A DNA stretch of 62,630 bases, taken from assembly GCA_002381185.1 (NCBI GenBank), contig DFOA01000059.1, positions 102,056-164,685 on the forward strand, written 5' to 3'. Shown piece after piece: positions 44,362 to 51,778 of the stretch. The stretch is from Firmicutes bacterium UBA3553 (lineage in GTDB: Bacteria; Bacillota; Clostridia; Tissierellales; Sedimentibacteraceae). Both the position numbers and the translations under genes were made by a program. Position 1 is the first letter of the stretch. Each line of letters opens with the position of its first letter. The notes beneath the pieces are model-generated. The model made no database searches, had not been told where the DNA came from, and saw nothing but the letters and a program-made list of their open reading frames with translations.

Positions 44362-44806
44362 AATGGCGCCTCCTATTTTATTCAAATAATTTTATATCAT
44401 AAGTGCAAGCCGCTTATCGGCTTGCTTCACACCGATCAAATAAATATACATTAGGCAAAGACTTCAGTTCTTTGTTTCATTATTATATTTATTATATCAT
44501 AAGTGTTGAGTGTTAGCCACAGGCATATTAATAATTATGTAAAAAAGCATTTGTCCTCAGCTAAAATATATACGTATTTTACCATAAGAAATAGATAAGG
44601 GCAATATTTTTCGAACATTTGTTTTAAAAAATTCTTAGCCCTCACCTTAATAATATGTGTTGATGCAATCATAATAAAATTTAAGGATTTTAGCAAGTCC
44701 TTATGAAATTGTCAGCAGATTACACTCAATATCTATTGAAACCTGCAAAAGGTATAGTTTAAAATGACTGTTTTAGGTTAAAATAAATTAAAAACATAAC
44801 CGGAAG
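44362..44806. other. Gene-poor A/T-rich stretch with small repeats
   Basis: This 445-base gap has no convincing gene. It contains a palindrome GCAAGCCG-CTTA-TCGGCTTGC (44405-44425). A direct repeat TATATCATAAGTG occurs about 100 bases apart (near 44393 and 44496). A possible sigma-A promoter TTGAAA (44736-44741), 18 bases, TAAAAT (44760-44765) lies just ahead of the next gene. Confidence 0.5.
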
Positions 44807-45550
44807 GTGATTATAATAAAGCGCAGATTAATAATTTTTGTTATATTGATGATTTCTCTGACTGTTTACACAATATATGGAGGCATAATTGATAAAGAAG
44901 AAGTAGAAATTGCCGATGAAATTGATACGTTTTTTAATTCTGTCAAAAAAGAATTAGGCAATAGGGAAATAGATGCAGTTGTAAGGGAAAGTATAAAATA
45001 CAAAATTAATGATATAGATATAAGTAATAATACTGCAGATGTCGAAATTGAAATAACAGGATTAGATTTAGCACAGTCATTTTATGAGCTGGATATGTAT
45101 CACACCTTTTATAGAGAATTCTCGCTAAGAAGCAGCTTATTATTTACAGAGCCCATAATGGATACTTATGAGGTATATACTTATATTTTAAATAAAAATA
45201 AAAAAAATACTCAAACATCCAACCTAAAATTACAGATGAACAAATCTGACGGCAGTTGGAATGTTATTAATAGAGATGATGTATTCCTTTCTATAGAAAA
45301 AAATTCAATAGATATGAAGATAATAACAGAAAAAGCTTACGAAAATTTAGAAACAGCAAGAGAAACAGCAAGAGAAAAATATCTTCAGGAAGAAAATACA
45401 GAATTAACATTTGAAGAATACTGGGCCAATTATTTGTTTGAGTTTATTACTAACAGAGGATATGTAACCCAGTTTCCATTTGAAGACCAGCAATTTTCGA
45501 ACAGGTCTGAACAGGGACGGTTATTTTTGAGACCGACGGTTAAAATCTAA
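44807..45550 (+). CDS. Membrane-anchored protein of unknown function
   Basis: I do not recognise this 247-residue protein. It has one N-terminal hydrophobic helix (LIIFVILMISLTVYTIYGGII) after a basic start, so it is exported and anchored, or cleaved poorly. The rest is acidic and mixed helix/strand (residues 30-150 resemble a small NTF2/cystatin-like fold), with a C-terminal helix-rich part near ENTELTFEEYWANYLFEFIT. GTG 44807 overlaps the ribosome site GGAAGGTGA; by spacing the better start is ATA 44816 (KRRLIIF). A terminator follows. Confidence 0.65.
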   Translation: MIIIKRRLIIFVILMISLTVYTIYGGIIDKEEVEIADEIDTFFNSVKKELGNREIDAVVRESIKYKINDIDISNNTADVEIEITGLDLAQSFYELDMYHTFYREFSLRSSLLFTEPIMDTYEVYTYILNKNKKNTQTSNLKLQMNKSDGSWNVINRDDVFLSIEKNSIDMKIITEKAYENLETARETAREKYLQEENTELTFEEYWANYLFEFITNRGYVTQFPFEDQQFSNRSEQGRLFLRPTVKI

Positions 45551-45600
45551 AAGATGGATTATGAAGTGAGCAAGGCTCAGAAAAATTCATCTTTCTATTT
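45550..45600 (+). terminator. Terminator after the orphan membrane protein
   Basis: Outer stem AAAGATGGATT (45550-45560) with AATTCATCTTT (45584-45594), inner stem GAGC-AAG-GCTC, then CTATTTA. Confidence 0.7.
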
Positions 45601-45627
45601 ATATAAATTTCACAGCACAATGAGAGG

Positions 45628-45780
45628 CTATTCAACAATCTTCAAAAACTGATTAGTCTTGCCCATCTTATAGGTAAGAATTATTATAGATTTTTCTTCT
45701 TCGGTCATTTCCCTGCTATACATTTTTTCAAACTGATAAATCAAGGAATCTACATCAATAATTTTCTTATATAACTTCAA
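45628..45780 (-). CDS. Possible small protein of 50 residues
   Basis: A minus-strand frame runs from TTG 45780 to TAG 45628-45630 and reads MKLYKKIIDVDSLIYQFEKM then YSREMTEEEKSIIILTYKMG. The composition looks like a real helical protein. It overlaps the end of the 128-residue gene by 14 bases in another frame. No clear ribosome site is seen. It could be coupled to the upstream gene, or be that gene's true C-terminus after a frameshift. Confidence 0.35.
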   Translation of the reverse strand: MKLYKKIIDVDSLIYQFEKMYSREMTEEEKSIIILTYKMGKTNQFLKIVE

Positions 45781-46153
45781 GAAATTTCAAAAAATATATA
45801 CTTGACATAGCCATATCAACTATCCTTGTCGCAACAGCATCAACCGAATACTCGCCGCCATCTGCAATTGATTCGGCTGCTTTTTGTGAATCCTCTACTG
45901 ATACATTCAATTTCCGACCTAACAAAGTAAGGTTGGATTTTTCACCCTGTTTTACAATCATTTTTCTGATTGTCTCTTTAAAATCATTTATCCTTTTTTC
46001 ATTGTCGGCAATAAGCCGATTTACTTCAATACTGTCATATTTTTTGTTGTTTTTTATTGAGTCAGAGCCGCTTATGTCTTTATGCGTATCCTTTTCCACT
46101 ATCTTTTTGCCAGAAACAGTCGATGGTTTAATAGTATTAATTTCATTAATCAT
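45767..46153 (-). CDS. Late flagellar-regulon protein of unknown function
   Basis: The 128-residue soluble protein has a polar, lysine-rich N-terminus (about 1-45) and a helical second half. The segment ESIADGGEYSVDAVATRIVDMAMS recalls a short motif I have seen in uncharacterised proteins of flagellated bacteria, but I cannot name the family. GAAGGAGGAG precedes the ATG, and a sigma-28-type promoter lies 30 bases upstream (46,176-46,202). This expression signal suggests a motility role. Confidence 0.65.
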   Translation of the reverse strand: MINEINTIKPSTVSGKKIVEKDTHKDISGSDSIKNNKKYDSIEVNRLIADNEKRINDFKETIRKMIVKQGEKSNLTLLGRKLNVSVEDSQKAAESIADGGEYSVDAVATRIVDMAMSSIYFLKFLEVI

Positions 46154-46175
46154 AACAATCTCCTCCTTCTAAAAT

Positions 46176-46202
46176 ATATCGGCATGGTATTAAAAAATTC
46201 AA
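46176..46202 (-). promoter_or_regulatory. Sigma-28-type promoter for the 128-residue gene
   Basis: On the minus strand: TTGA (46199-46202), 15 bases, GCCGATAT (46176-46183). The -10 is an exact match to the cheA site; the -35 is weaker. Confidence 0.6.
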
Positions 46203-46339
46203 GGTCTATCCCAGTAATTTAAAAGGGTCCCCAGAGGAAATGTCCACATGTGTGGGATAATTTCGTGGAGGGGCGGCACCCAAAGTGCGCGTATAATATG
46301 CGTTATGCAGCATATACTATAATGCGTTTGTAATTTTCC

Positions 46340-46387
46340 TTGACTTAACAGCCATAAACTGATATACTGCAACTATACATTAGTTGC
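46340..46387 (+). promoter_or_regulatory. Sigma-A promoter and operator of the toxin-antitoxin module
   Basis: TTGACT (46340-46345), 17 bases, TATACT (46363-46368) is a near-consensus sigma-A promoter. Directly downstream lies a perfect inverted repeat GCAACTA-TACAT-TAGTTGC (46369-46387), placed where an autorepressing antitoxin would block transcription. The hicA start is 19 bases further. Confidence 0.8.
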
Positions 46388-46405
46388 AATGGTGGTGCTA
46401 GGTTT

Positions 46406-46672
46406 GTGGGAAGTAGTATAGATAAATTAAAGCTAAGAATTTTATCTAAACCAACAGATTTTACATATCAGGAAGCAAGGCGGTTATTGAACAATTTGGG
46501 ATATACCGAACATAATAAAGGAAAAACATCTGGCTCTAGAGTTGCATTTTATAGAGAAATGGATGGAGATCTTATTTTGTTGCACAAGCCTCATCCTGGT
46601 GATGAAATGGATAGGGGAAGTGTAGTTTCTTTGCGTAATCATTTATTGGAAAAAGGTGATTTATATGAGTAA
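46406..46672 (+). CDS. hicA: HicA-family toxin (mRNA interferase type)
   Basis: HicA toxins are small double-stranded-RNA-binding-fold RNases that cut mRNA. The 88-residue protein has the pattern YQEARRLLNNLGY...SGSRVAFYRE...ILLHKPHPGDEMDRGSV. The SGSRVAF-LHKPHP version is a known HicA subtype in which the catalytic histidine of GSHH is replaced by Arg, so whether and how it cuts is less sure; the HKPHP histidines may matter. It starts at GTG and overlaps hicB by 8 bases. Confidence 0.83.
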   Translation: MGSSIDKLKLRILSKPTDFTYQEARRLLNNLGYTEHNKGKTSGSRVAFYREMDGDLILLHKPHPGDEMDRGSVVSLRNHLLEKGDLYE

Positions 46673-47177
46673 TATATTAGAATACAAAGGTTATTGTGCT
46701 AAAGTTGAATATATCATAGAGGATGAAATTCTATTCGGTAAAATTGAGGGAATTGGTGATTTAGTTACGTTTCAAAGTAATAAAGCATCTGAAATTAAAA
46801 ATGAATTTATTAAAGCTGTAGAAGATTATCTGATATTATGCGATGAATTAGGGAAAGAACCAAACAAATCGTATAAAGGTACATTTAACATCAGAATAAA
46901 ACCTGAATTGCATAGAAAAATTTCATTGCAGGCAGTAAAAAATAATAATTCTTTAAATAACGAGATTGAAAAAGCAATAGAATTTTATTTGCTAAATTCC
47001 GGATTCGAAATAAAATTTGCAGAAAAGTTTAGTGACTTATACACTCAATTATTAAAACAGGCTACCTCAATGTGGGATAATGTAAATCCAAGTAAATTAG
47101 AAAACTATACAAATTCTGTTTTTTCTAAATGTTTTATTTCAAATAAAACATATAAAGAAAGGGTGTTTAAATGTTAA
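46665..47177 (+). CDS. hicB: HicB-family antitoxin with C-terminal extension
   Basis: HicB neutralises HicA and represses the operon. Residues 1-70 form the partial RNase-H-like HicB fold (FGKIEGIGDLVTFQSN). The segment GTFNIRIKPELHRKISLQAV to SLNNEIEKAI (about 77-110) is a ribbon-helix-helix DNA-binding domain of the usual type. About 55 further residues follow, ending CFISNKTYKERVFKC, which ordinary HicB lacks. Because a SecB-like chaperone gene overlaps the stop by 7 bases, this tail may be a chaperone-addiction region. AAAAGGTG sets ATG 46665. Confidence 0.83.
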   Translation: MSNILEYKGYCAKVEYIIEDEILFGKIEGIGDLVTFQSNKASEIKNEFIKAVEDYLILCDELGKEPNKSYKGTFNIRIKPELHRKISLQAVKNNNSLNNEIEKAIEFYLLNSGFEIKFAEKFSDLYTQLLKQATSMWDNVNPSKLENYTNSVFSKCFISNKTYKERVFKC

Positions 47178-47587
47178 AATTAGAAAGATTTTTTTCAACA
47201 GGGATACAGATTAATTTGGTTAATATTACTTATAACTCAATTGATTTAAGTAGTGAAGATTCTAATTTCAATATTCATTGCCAAGATTCATTGAAAACAA
47301 AACTAAATGGTGACCGATCCTTATCTGCTTTTTTTACTAGGAAGGTATTCTTGGATCCCAAAGCTTTATTTGAATTATCAGTGACATATGAAGCGGTCAT
47401 GGACATTGATGAGGATTCAAAAGATGAAATTAATGATATTGATTTTGATAAAGAAATTTCAGAAAATGGAGAAGATATATTAATGATTTTGGCAAGTAAA
47501 TGCTCTTTGCTAATATCACAGATTACTTCTGCATCTGGTCAAAATCCTATAATTACCCCACCTAATTTTATTAATGAAACTAAATAA
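47171..47587 (+). CDS. SecB-like chaperone, third gene of a TA-chaperone module
   Basis: The 138-residue protein has a beta-rich N-terminal part (RKVFLDPKALFELSVTYEAV) and a C-terminal ASKCSLLISQITSASGQNPIITPPNF. The latter matches the SecB pattern in which a helix is followed by a P-x-x-x-P-x-N-F turn. In toxin-antitoxin-chaperone systems (such as Mycobacterium Rv1955-Rv1957) a SecB-like protein protects the antitoxin. Overlap with hicB, a shared promoter and the AAAGGGTG site support the same here. The similarity is modest, so a database search should confirm it. Confidence 0.65.
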   Translation: MLKLERFFSTGIQINLVNITYNSIDLSSEDSNFNIHCQDSLKTKLNGDRSLSAFFTRKVFLDPKALFELSVTYEAVMDIDEDSKDEINDIDFDKEISENGEDILMILASKCSLLISQITSASGQNPIITPPNFINETK

Positions 47588-47602
47588 GAATATAAAAATA
47601 TG

Positions 47603-47650
47603 AAAAAGATGAATCATAATGAGAAGGACTCAAAAGATTCATCTTTTTTC
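47603..47650 (+). terminator. Intrinsic terminator after the TA-chaperone module
   Basis: Stem AAAGATGAATC (47605-47615) with GATTCATCTTT (47636-47646), then a T-run (TTTTTCTCTTT). Confidence 0.88.
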
Positions 47651-47691
47651 TCTTTGTACCCAAGAGGCGGAAAAAATTTTTTGGAAAGTGC

Positions 47692-47718
47692 TAAACTTAT
47701 TTGTTAAGCATTCGATAT
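47692..47718 (+). promoter_or_regulatory. Sigma-28-type promoter of the flagellin gene
   Basis: TAAA (47692-47695), 15 bases, TTCGATAT (47711-47718). The long leader to the ATG at 47826 carries regulatory features. Confidence 0.8.
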
Positions 47719-47744
47719 ATGTTTTGTAAAGGTAATTTATTTTT

Positions 47745-47820
47745 AGCACCAGGGCCCGGTGTTGAAAATAAAGATACTCAAAAATACAGGGAAGGATCCC
47801 GAATTAAAATTACACGGAGG
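47745..47820 (+). promoter_or_regulatory. Flagellin leader with two CsrA-type sites
   Basis: ACAGGGA (47786-47792) fits the CsrA recognition core ACARGGA, and the overlapping GGGA-AGGA-TCCC (47789-47800) places a GGA in a hairpin loop. ACACGGAGG (47812-47820) is a second near-match and contains the ribosome site, as in the Bacillus hag leader. A palindrome CACCAGGGCCCGGTG lies upstream (about 47749-47764). No csrA or fliW is in this window. Confidence 0.6.
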
Positions 47821-47825
47821 TAATT

Positions 47826-49484
47826 ATGAGAATTCAACACAATCTTAACGCAATGAACTCCTTGAGACAATTAGGAGCAAATAACAGTGCAACAGGTAAA
47901 AACCTGGAAAAATTATCATCAGGCTACAAAATCAACAGAGCAGGCGATGATGCTGCAGGATTAGCTATATCAGAAAAAATGAGAGGCCAGATCAGAGGTC
48001 TTGAACAAGCTCAAAGCAACGCAGAAGACGGTATTTCATTAATCCAGACAGCTGAAGGCGGATTAAATGAAACTCATGCAATTCTTCAAAGAATGAGAGA
48101 ACTTGCGGTTCAATCAGATAACGGTACATACCAGAATGAAGTAGACAGAGAAAACTTAAATAAAGAATTAAATTCTTTGAAAGAAGAAATAAACAGAATA
48201 TCTACATCTACACACTTCAATAAACAGAATCTGTTGGATGGTTCTTTGTCAGGAACAGATGTTAAAATTAGTGATGCTGCTAGTACAGATGCCCTGATTG
48301 ATACTCCTGCTACTCAAAATAAATATGATGTTGCGTTGCAGGCTGGAATAAAAGGGTCTACTGGTAAAGATTATATATTGAAGTATACAGATAAAGATGG
48401 TACAGAAAAGTCTATAACAGTAAATTTAAAACAAGAGGCACTGGATGGAACTTTAGGTACAGATGAAGAAGCTACTTGTATAATAGCAACAACTGATGGT
48501 GTAGCTAATGGAGATGTAAAATATAGTACAATTGCAAAAGGTGATTCTGATGCAGATCCGGTATATATAGACCCATCAAAAGAAGAAATAGGTAAAGCAT
48601 TAGCGGCTGAATTTAGCAAGAAGCTAGGGGTGGATTTGGATATAACAGGTACTAGCAACGGCTTGTCATTTGAATTAAGAGACGCTACTTCTAATATTAA
48701 AATAACAGGATTTGAAGAAGATGGAACAAAAATAGCTGTTACTGAAACAAAAGCAACCGAAGCTTCTAAAACTTTAGATTTATCTAAAATAACAGCATAT
48801 AACAAAGCAGGTACTGCTACAAAAGAAGCAAGTATATTCACAGTTAACGGTCAAAAATTTGCTTTTGCTGCAGACGTTGATTCTGCTAAAGAATTAGGAA
48901 GCGGTGTAAATTATGTAATAAGTGCTGACCCTAAATCAAAAGCTGCTGCAGAAGAAATGGCTGCGTTAATAAGCCAAAAAACTGGAATGAAGGTAGCAGC
49001 TAGAGATAAGGATGGCGGTGGTTCTGGAAATGATTATGTTATTGATTTCAACGCAGGTGTAGAATCTGATGGAAAAACTAAGACTGGTGGAATCAGATTC
49101 CAAATCGGTGCTAACGGTACTGAAGACCAACAGGTAAAATTAAACATCGGCGATATGAGTTCTAAAGGTTTAGGTATAGAAAATATCAGCATATCAACTC
49201 AGGAAGATGCCAATGCTTCTATAGAATTAATTGACAATGCAATCAATCAGGTTTCCGGTACAAGAGCTGACCTTGGTGCTTTACAGAATAGACTTGAACA
49301 CACTGTAAACAACTTAGGAGTAACTTCTGAAAACTTGACAGCTGCTGAATCACGTATCAGAGACGTTGATATGGCTAAAGAAATGATGGAATACACTAAG
49401 AATAACATTCTTACTCAAGCTGCTCAGGCTATGCTTGCTCAGGCTAACCAACAGCCACAAGGTGTATTACAGTTATTACAATAA
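47826..49484 (+). CDS. fliC: Flagellin
   Basis: This is the filament protein. The N-terminus has MRIQHNLNAMNSLRQLGANN, then NLEKLSSGYKINRAGDDAAGLAISEKMRGQ. The C-terminus has GTRADLGALQNRLEHTVNNL and ends QANQQPQGVLQLLQ. These are the D0/D1 helices recognised by FliS and the export gate. The 552 residues exceed Bacillus Hag because a Thr/Ala/Asp-rich, beta-rich middle (about 140-440) adds D2/D3-type outer domains. GGAGG precedes the ATG. Confidence 0.97.
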   Translation: MRIQHNLNAMNSLRQLGANNSATGKNLEKLSSGYKINRAGDDAAGLAISEKMRGQIRGLEQAQSNAEDGISLIQTAEGGLNETHAILQRMRELAVQSDNGTYQNEVDRENLNKELNSLKEEINRISTSTHFNKQNLLDGSLSGTDVKISDAASTDALIDTPATQNKYDVALQAGIKGSTGKDYILKYTDKDGTEKSITVNLKQEALDGTLGTDEEATCIIATTDGVANGDVKYSTIAKGDSDADPVYIDPSKEEIGKALAAEFSKKLGVDLDITGTSNGLSFELRDATSNIKITGFEEDGTKIAVTETKATEASKTLDLSKITAYNKAGTATKEASIFTVNGQKFAFAADVDSAKELGSGVNYVISADPKSKAAAEEMAALISQKTGMKVAARDKDGGGSGNDYVIDFNAGVESDGKTKTGGIRFQIGANGTEDQQVKLNIGDMSSKGLGIENISISTQEDANASIELIDNAINQVSGTRADLGALQNRLEHTVNNLGVTSENLTAAESRIRDVDMAKEMMEYTKNNILTQAAQAMLAQANQQPQGVLQLLQ

Positions 49485-49516
49485 ATTTAACAGTAAGTTA
49501 ATATTAAATAGCAATG

Positions 49517-49545
49517 AGGGTGCAGTGAACTGCACCCTTTGTTGT
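49517..49545 (+). terminator. Intrinsic terminator after flagellin
   Basis: Stem GGGTGCAG (49518-49525), loop TGAA, CTGCACCC (49530-49537), then TTTGTTGTT. Confidence 0.9.
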
Positions 49546-49618
49546 TGCACAAAATCTGCACATCGTACAAAAAGAGACATACAAATTTTATAATTACGAA
49601 AAAATTTTCGAATATTGA

Positions 49619-49645
49619 TAAATTTTCTTAAAAATTAGTCGATAG
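49619..49645 (+). promoter_or_regulatory. Sigma-28-type promoter for the GGDEF-EAL gene
   Basis: TAAA (49619-49622), 15 bases, GTCGATAG (49638-49645). It is isolated between the flagellin terminator and the phosphodiesterase gene. Confidence 0.75.
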
Positions 49646-49671
49646 AAGTATAGTAGCGTACACTGACGGAG

Positions 49672-51237
49672 GTGAATGAAATTTTTGATAAGGATGACAT
49701 TTCAAAGTTCCGGACATTTGTAAATTATTTCATTGCAGGTGCTGTATTATGTACTGTTGTTATACTGCTTGAAACCATAAGCATATTTGTCGGAGGAGAA
49801 ATTACATTAAAAGAAAGTTTATTAATTGTTTTTAATTTTGTTTTCCTTTTAATTATTTTAGGATTATATTTTATTGTTAAAAAAGAGTCCAGATTCTTAA
49901 AAAAATATATCCGGAAATTAAACAGATATAAAAGTGCAGAAGAAATAGACCTTATATTAGAAGTAAACAATAAATTCAAGTTTATTAAAGATGCGGAGGC
50001 AATAATAAGAAGCGACTTGGAAATCAATTATGCGCTTGTACATTATGATTTGAGCAAGTTTACCCTTATCAACAACAGTGTTGGTTACAAGGTGGGGGAT
50101 GAAATACTTCAGCAAATCGGCAAAACCTTAAGAAAAAGCTTAAAAGAAGAAATCATAGGCAAAGCTGAAGGCGATAATTTTCTTGTGTTGTTTGAATATG
50201 ACGATCAGGAAGATTTAATCAAAAGAGCTTGCGAAATATCTGAGAAAATTGAAAAAATAAGTATCTGGAACAAATTAAATATAAGACCTGTGGTAAAGAC
50301 AGGGATATGCTTCATTGACAAAAATAATCTGGACGTGAGGGTAGCCATCGACAAGGCATTTTTTGCAAAGAGTGTTTTAAAAAACAGCTATAAAAGCAAT
50401 TATGCAATATATGAGGAAGAAATAGGCAATAGCCTGTTGGAAGTAAAGAAGCTTGAAAATGATATGCACAGGGCATTAAAATTAAAGGAATTTAAGGTAT
50501 ACCTGCAGCCCAAGGTTAATTTGAAAACAGGCATCCTGGCCGGGGCTGAGGCCTTGGTCAGATGGGAACATCCAGAGTTGGGACTCTTAAATCCGGACAG
50601 GTTTATTCCCATATTTGAAAAGAACGGATTCATTGTTGATCTTGACAGGTTTGTTTTTGAAGAGGTATGCTCAAATATAAGAAGATGGATTGACTTGGGT
50701 TATGATGTGGTGCCTGTATCAGTAAATGTTTCGCGTATACACTTCTTAAACAACAACTTTGTTTTTGATTATAAAAAGGTCAGAGAAAAGTACGGAATTT
50801 CTAAAAATCTTGTTGAAGTTGAAATAACTGAATCCGTAGTTTGCTGCAGCGGTAATGAAAAAGAGGTCTTTACGGTTATGAGGAAATTCAGAGACGACGG
50901 TTTCGAGATTTCTATGGATGATTTTGGCTCTGGTTACTCATGCCTTGGACTATTAAAGGAAATGCCAATTGATACATTGAAACTTGACAGATTGTTTTTA
51001 AATAATATAGAAGAAAACAATTCACAGATTATTGTCAGCAATATAGTAAATATGGCTAAAAACCTGAAGCTGAATGTTGTGTCTGAAGGTGTGGAAACAA
51101 ATACACAGGTTGATTTTTTGAGAAACATAGGCTGTGATATGGCACAGGGCTTCATATTTGCAAAGCCGAAGCCTATGGATGAATATGAAAAATTAATTAA
51201 TGAAGGTAAAATAAATTATTACGATATAGCAATATAA
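49672..51237 (+). CDS. Membrane GGDEF-EAL protein, predicted c-di-GMP phosphodiesterase
   Basis: The 521-residue protein has two N-terminal helices (about 18-40 and 48-70), a GGDEF domain (about 110-245) and an EAL domain (about 260-515). The cyclase loop reads EGDNF (166-170) instead of GGDEF, so synthesis is unlikely. The EAL site is intact: E293-A-L (EALVRW), VNVSRIHF, EITES, DDFGSGYS (D416/D417) and EGVET. It should lower c-di-GMP. GTG 49672 overlaps GGAGGTGA; ATT 49681 has better spacing. The hemerythrin gene follows 16 bases on. Confidence 0.93.
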   Translation: MNEIFDKDDISKFRTFVNYFIAGAVLCTVVILLETISIFVGGEITLKESLLIVFNFVFLLIILGLYFIVKKESRFLKKYIRKLNRYKSAEEIDLILEVNNKFKFIKDAEAIIRSDLEINYALVHYDLSKFTLINNSVGYKVGDEILQQIGKTLRKSLKEEIIGKAEGDNFLVLFEYDDQEDLIKRACEISEKIEKISIWNKLNIRPVVKTGICFIDKNNLDVRVAIDKAFFAKSVLKNSYKSNYAIYEEEIGNSLLEVKKLENDMHRALKLKEFKVYLQPKVNLKTGILAGAEALVRWEHPELGLLNPDRFIPIFEKNGFIVDLDRFVFEEVCSNIRRWIDLGYDVVPVSVNVSRIHFLNNNFVFDYKKVREKYGISKNLVEVEITESVVCCSGNEKEVFTVMRKFRDDGFEISMDDFGSGYSCLGLLKEMPIDTLKLDRLFLNNIEENNSQIIVSNIVNMAKNLKLNVVSEGVETNTQVDFLRNIGCDMAQGFIFAKPKPMDEYEKLINEGKINYYDIAI

Positions 51238-51253
51238 GAAAAGAGGGATTATT

Positions 51254-51664
51254 ATGGCTTACAGTTGGGACAAGTCATTAGAAACAGGAAACATTACAAT
51301 TGATAATCAGCATAAATCAATTATAGAATCAATAAATAATCTTCTAGATGCGTGCAGTCAGGGCAAGGGAAGAAGCGAGGTTGAAAATACACTTAAATTT
51401 CTTCAGGATTATGTTGTGAAACACTTCAGCGACGAAGAAAAACTGCAGTTAAAATCAAACTATCCGGATTACAAGGCTCACAGAGAGAAGCATGAGGCAT
51501 TTAAAAAGACCGTAAGTGAAATTGCAGAAGAGTTTAATAAAAACGGAGCAAGCATACAGCTGGTTGCAAAGGTTAATTCATCAGTGGCAGGCTGGTTGAT
51601 TTCTCATATTAAATCAGAAGATAAAAAGGTTGCGGCACATATTAAAGCAAGCAGCCAAAAATAA
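51254..51664 (+). CDS. Bacteriohemerythrin (2), full ligand set
   Basis: This 136-residue hemerythrin has a complete site: H20 (DNQHKSI), HFSDEE, HREKH (both histidines of the HxxxH pair) and HIKSED. It should bind O2 reversibly at two irons. It lies between the EAL gene and a chemoreceptor, as the first hemerythrin lies after a receptor, suggesting that oxygen handling is tied to motility. Confidence 0.94.
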   Translation: MAYSWDKSLETGNITIDNQHKSIIESINNLLDACSQGKGRSEVENTLKFLQDYVVKHFSDEEKLQLKSNYPDYKAHREKHEAFKKTVSEIAEEFNKNGASIQLVAKVNSSVAGWLISHIKSEDKKVAAHIKASSQK

Positions 51665-51778
51665 TATAAAACAAGCAAATTGTATGCTTATAATGTCAAC
51701 TATTAAGTAAGAAATAGAATCTTGGTATTGAGCTGATTACTATAACCACAAAATACCATACAGCAAGCGAGGCGGATA

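Noticed and set aside
44072..44389. Plus-strand frame of Leu/Ser/Thr repeats
   Set aside because: It is the antisense of the 21-base coiled-coil repeats, which stay open in all frames; the minus strand has the ribosome site.
45628..46153. A disrupted single gene (pseudogene by frameshift)
   Set aside because: The 128-residue protein is complete with a good start; the overlapping frame may be an independent small gene, so a pseudogene call is not supported.
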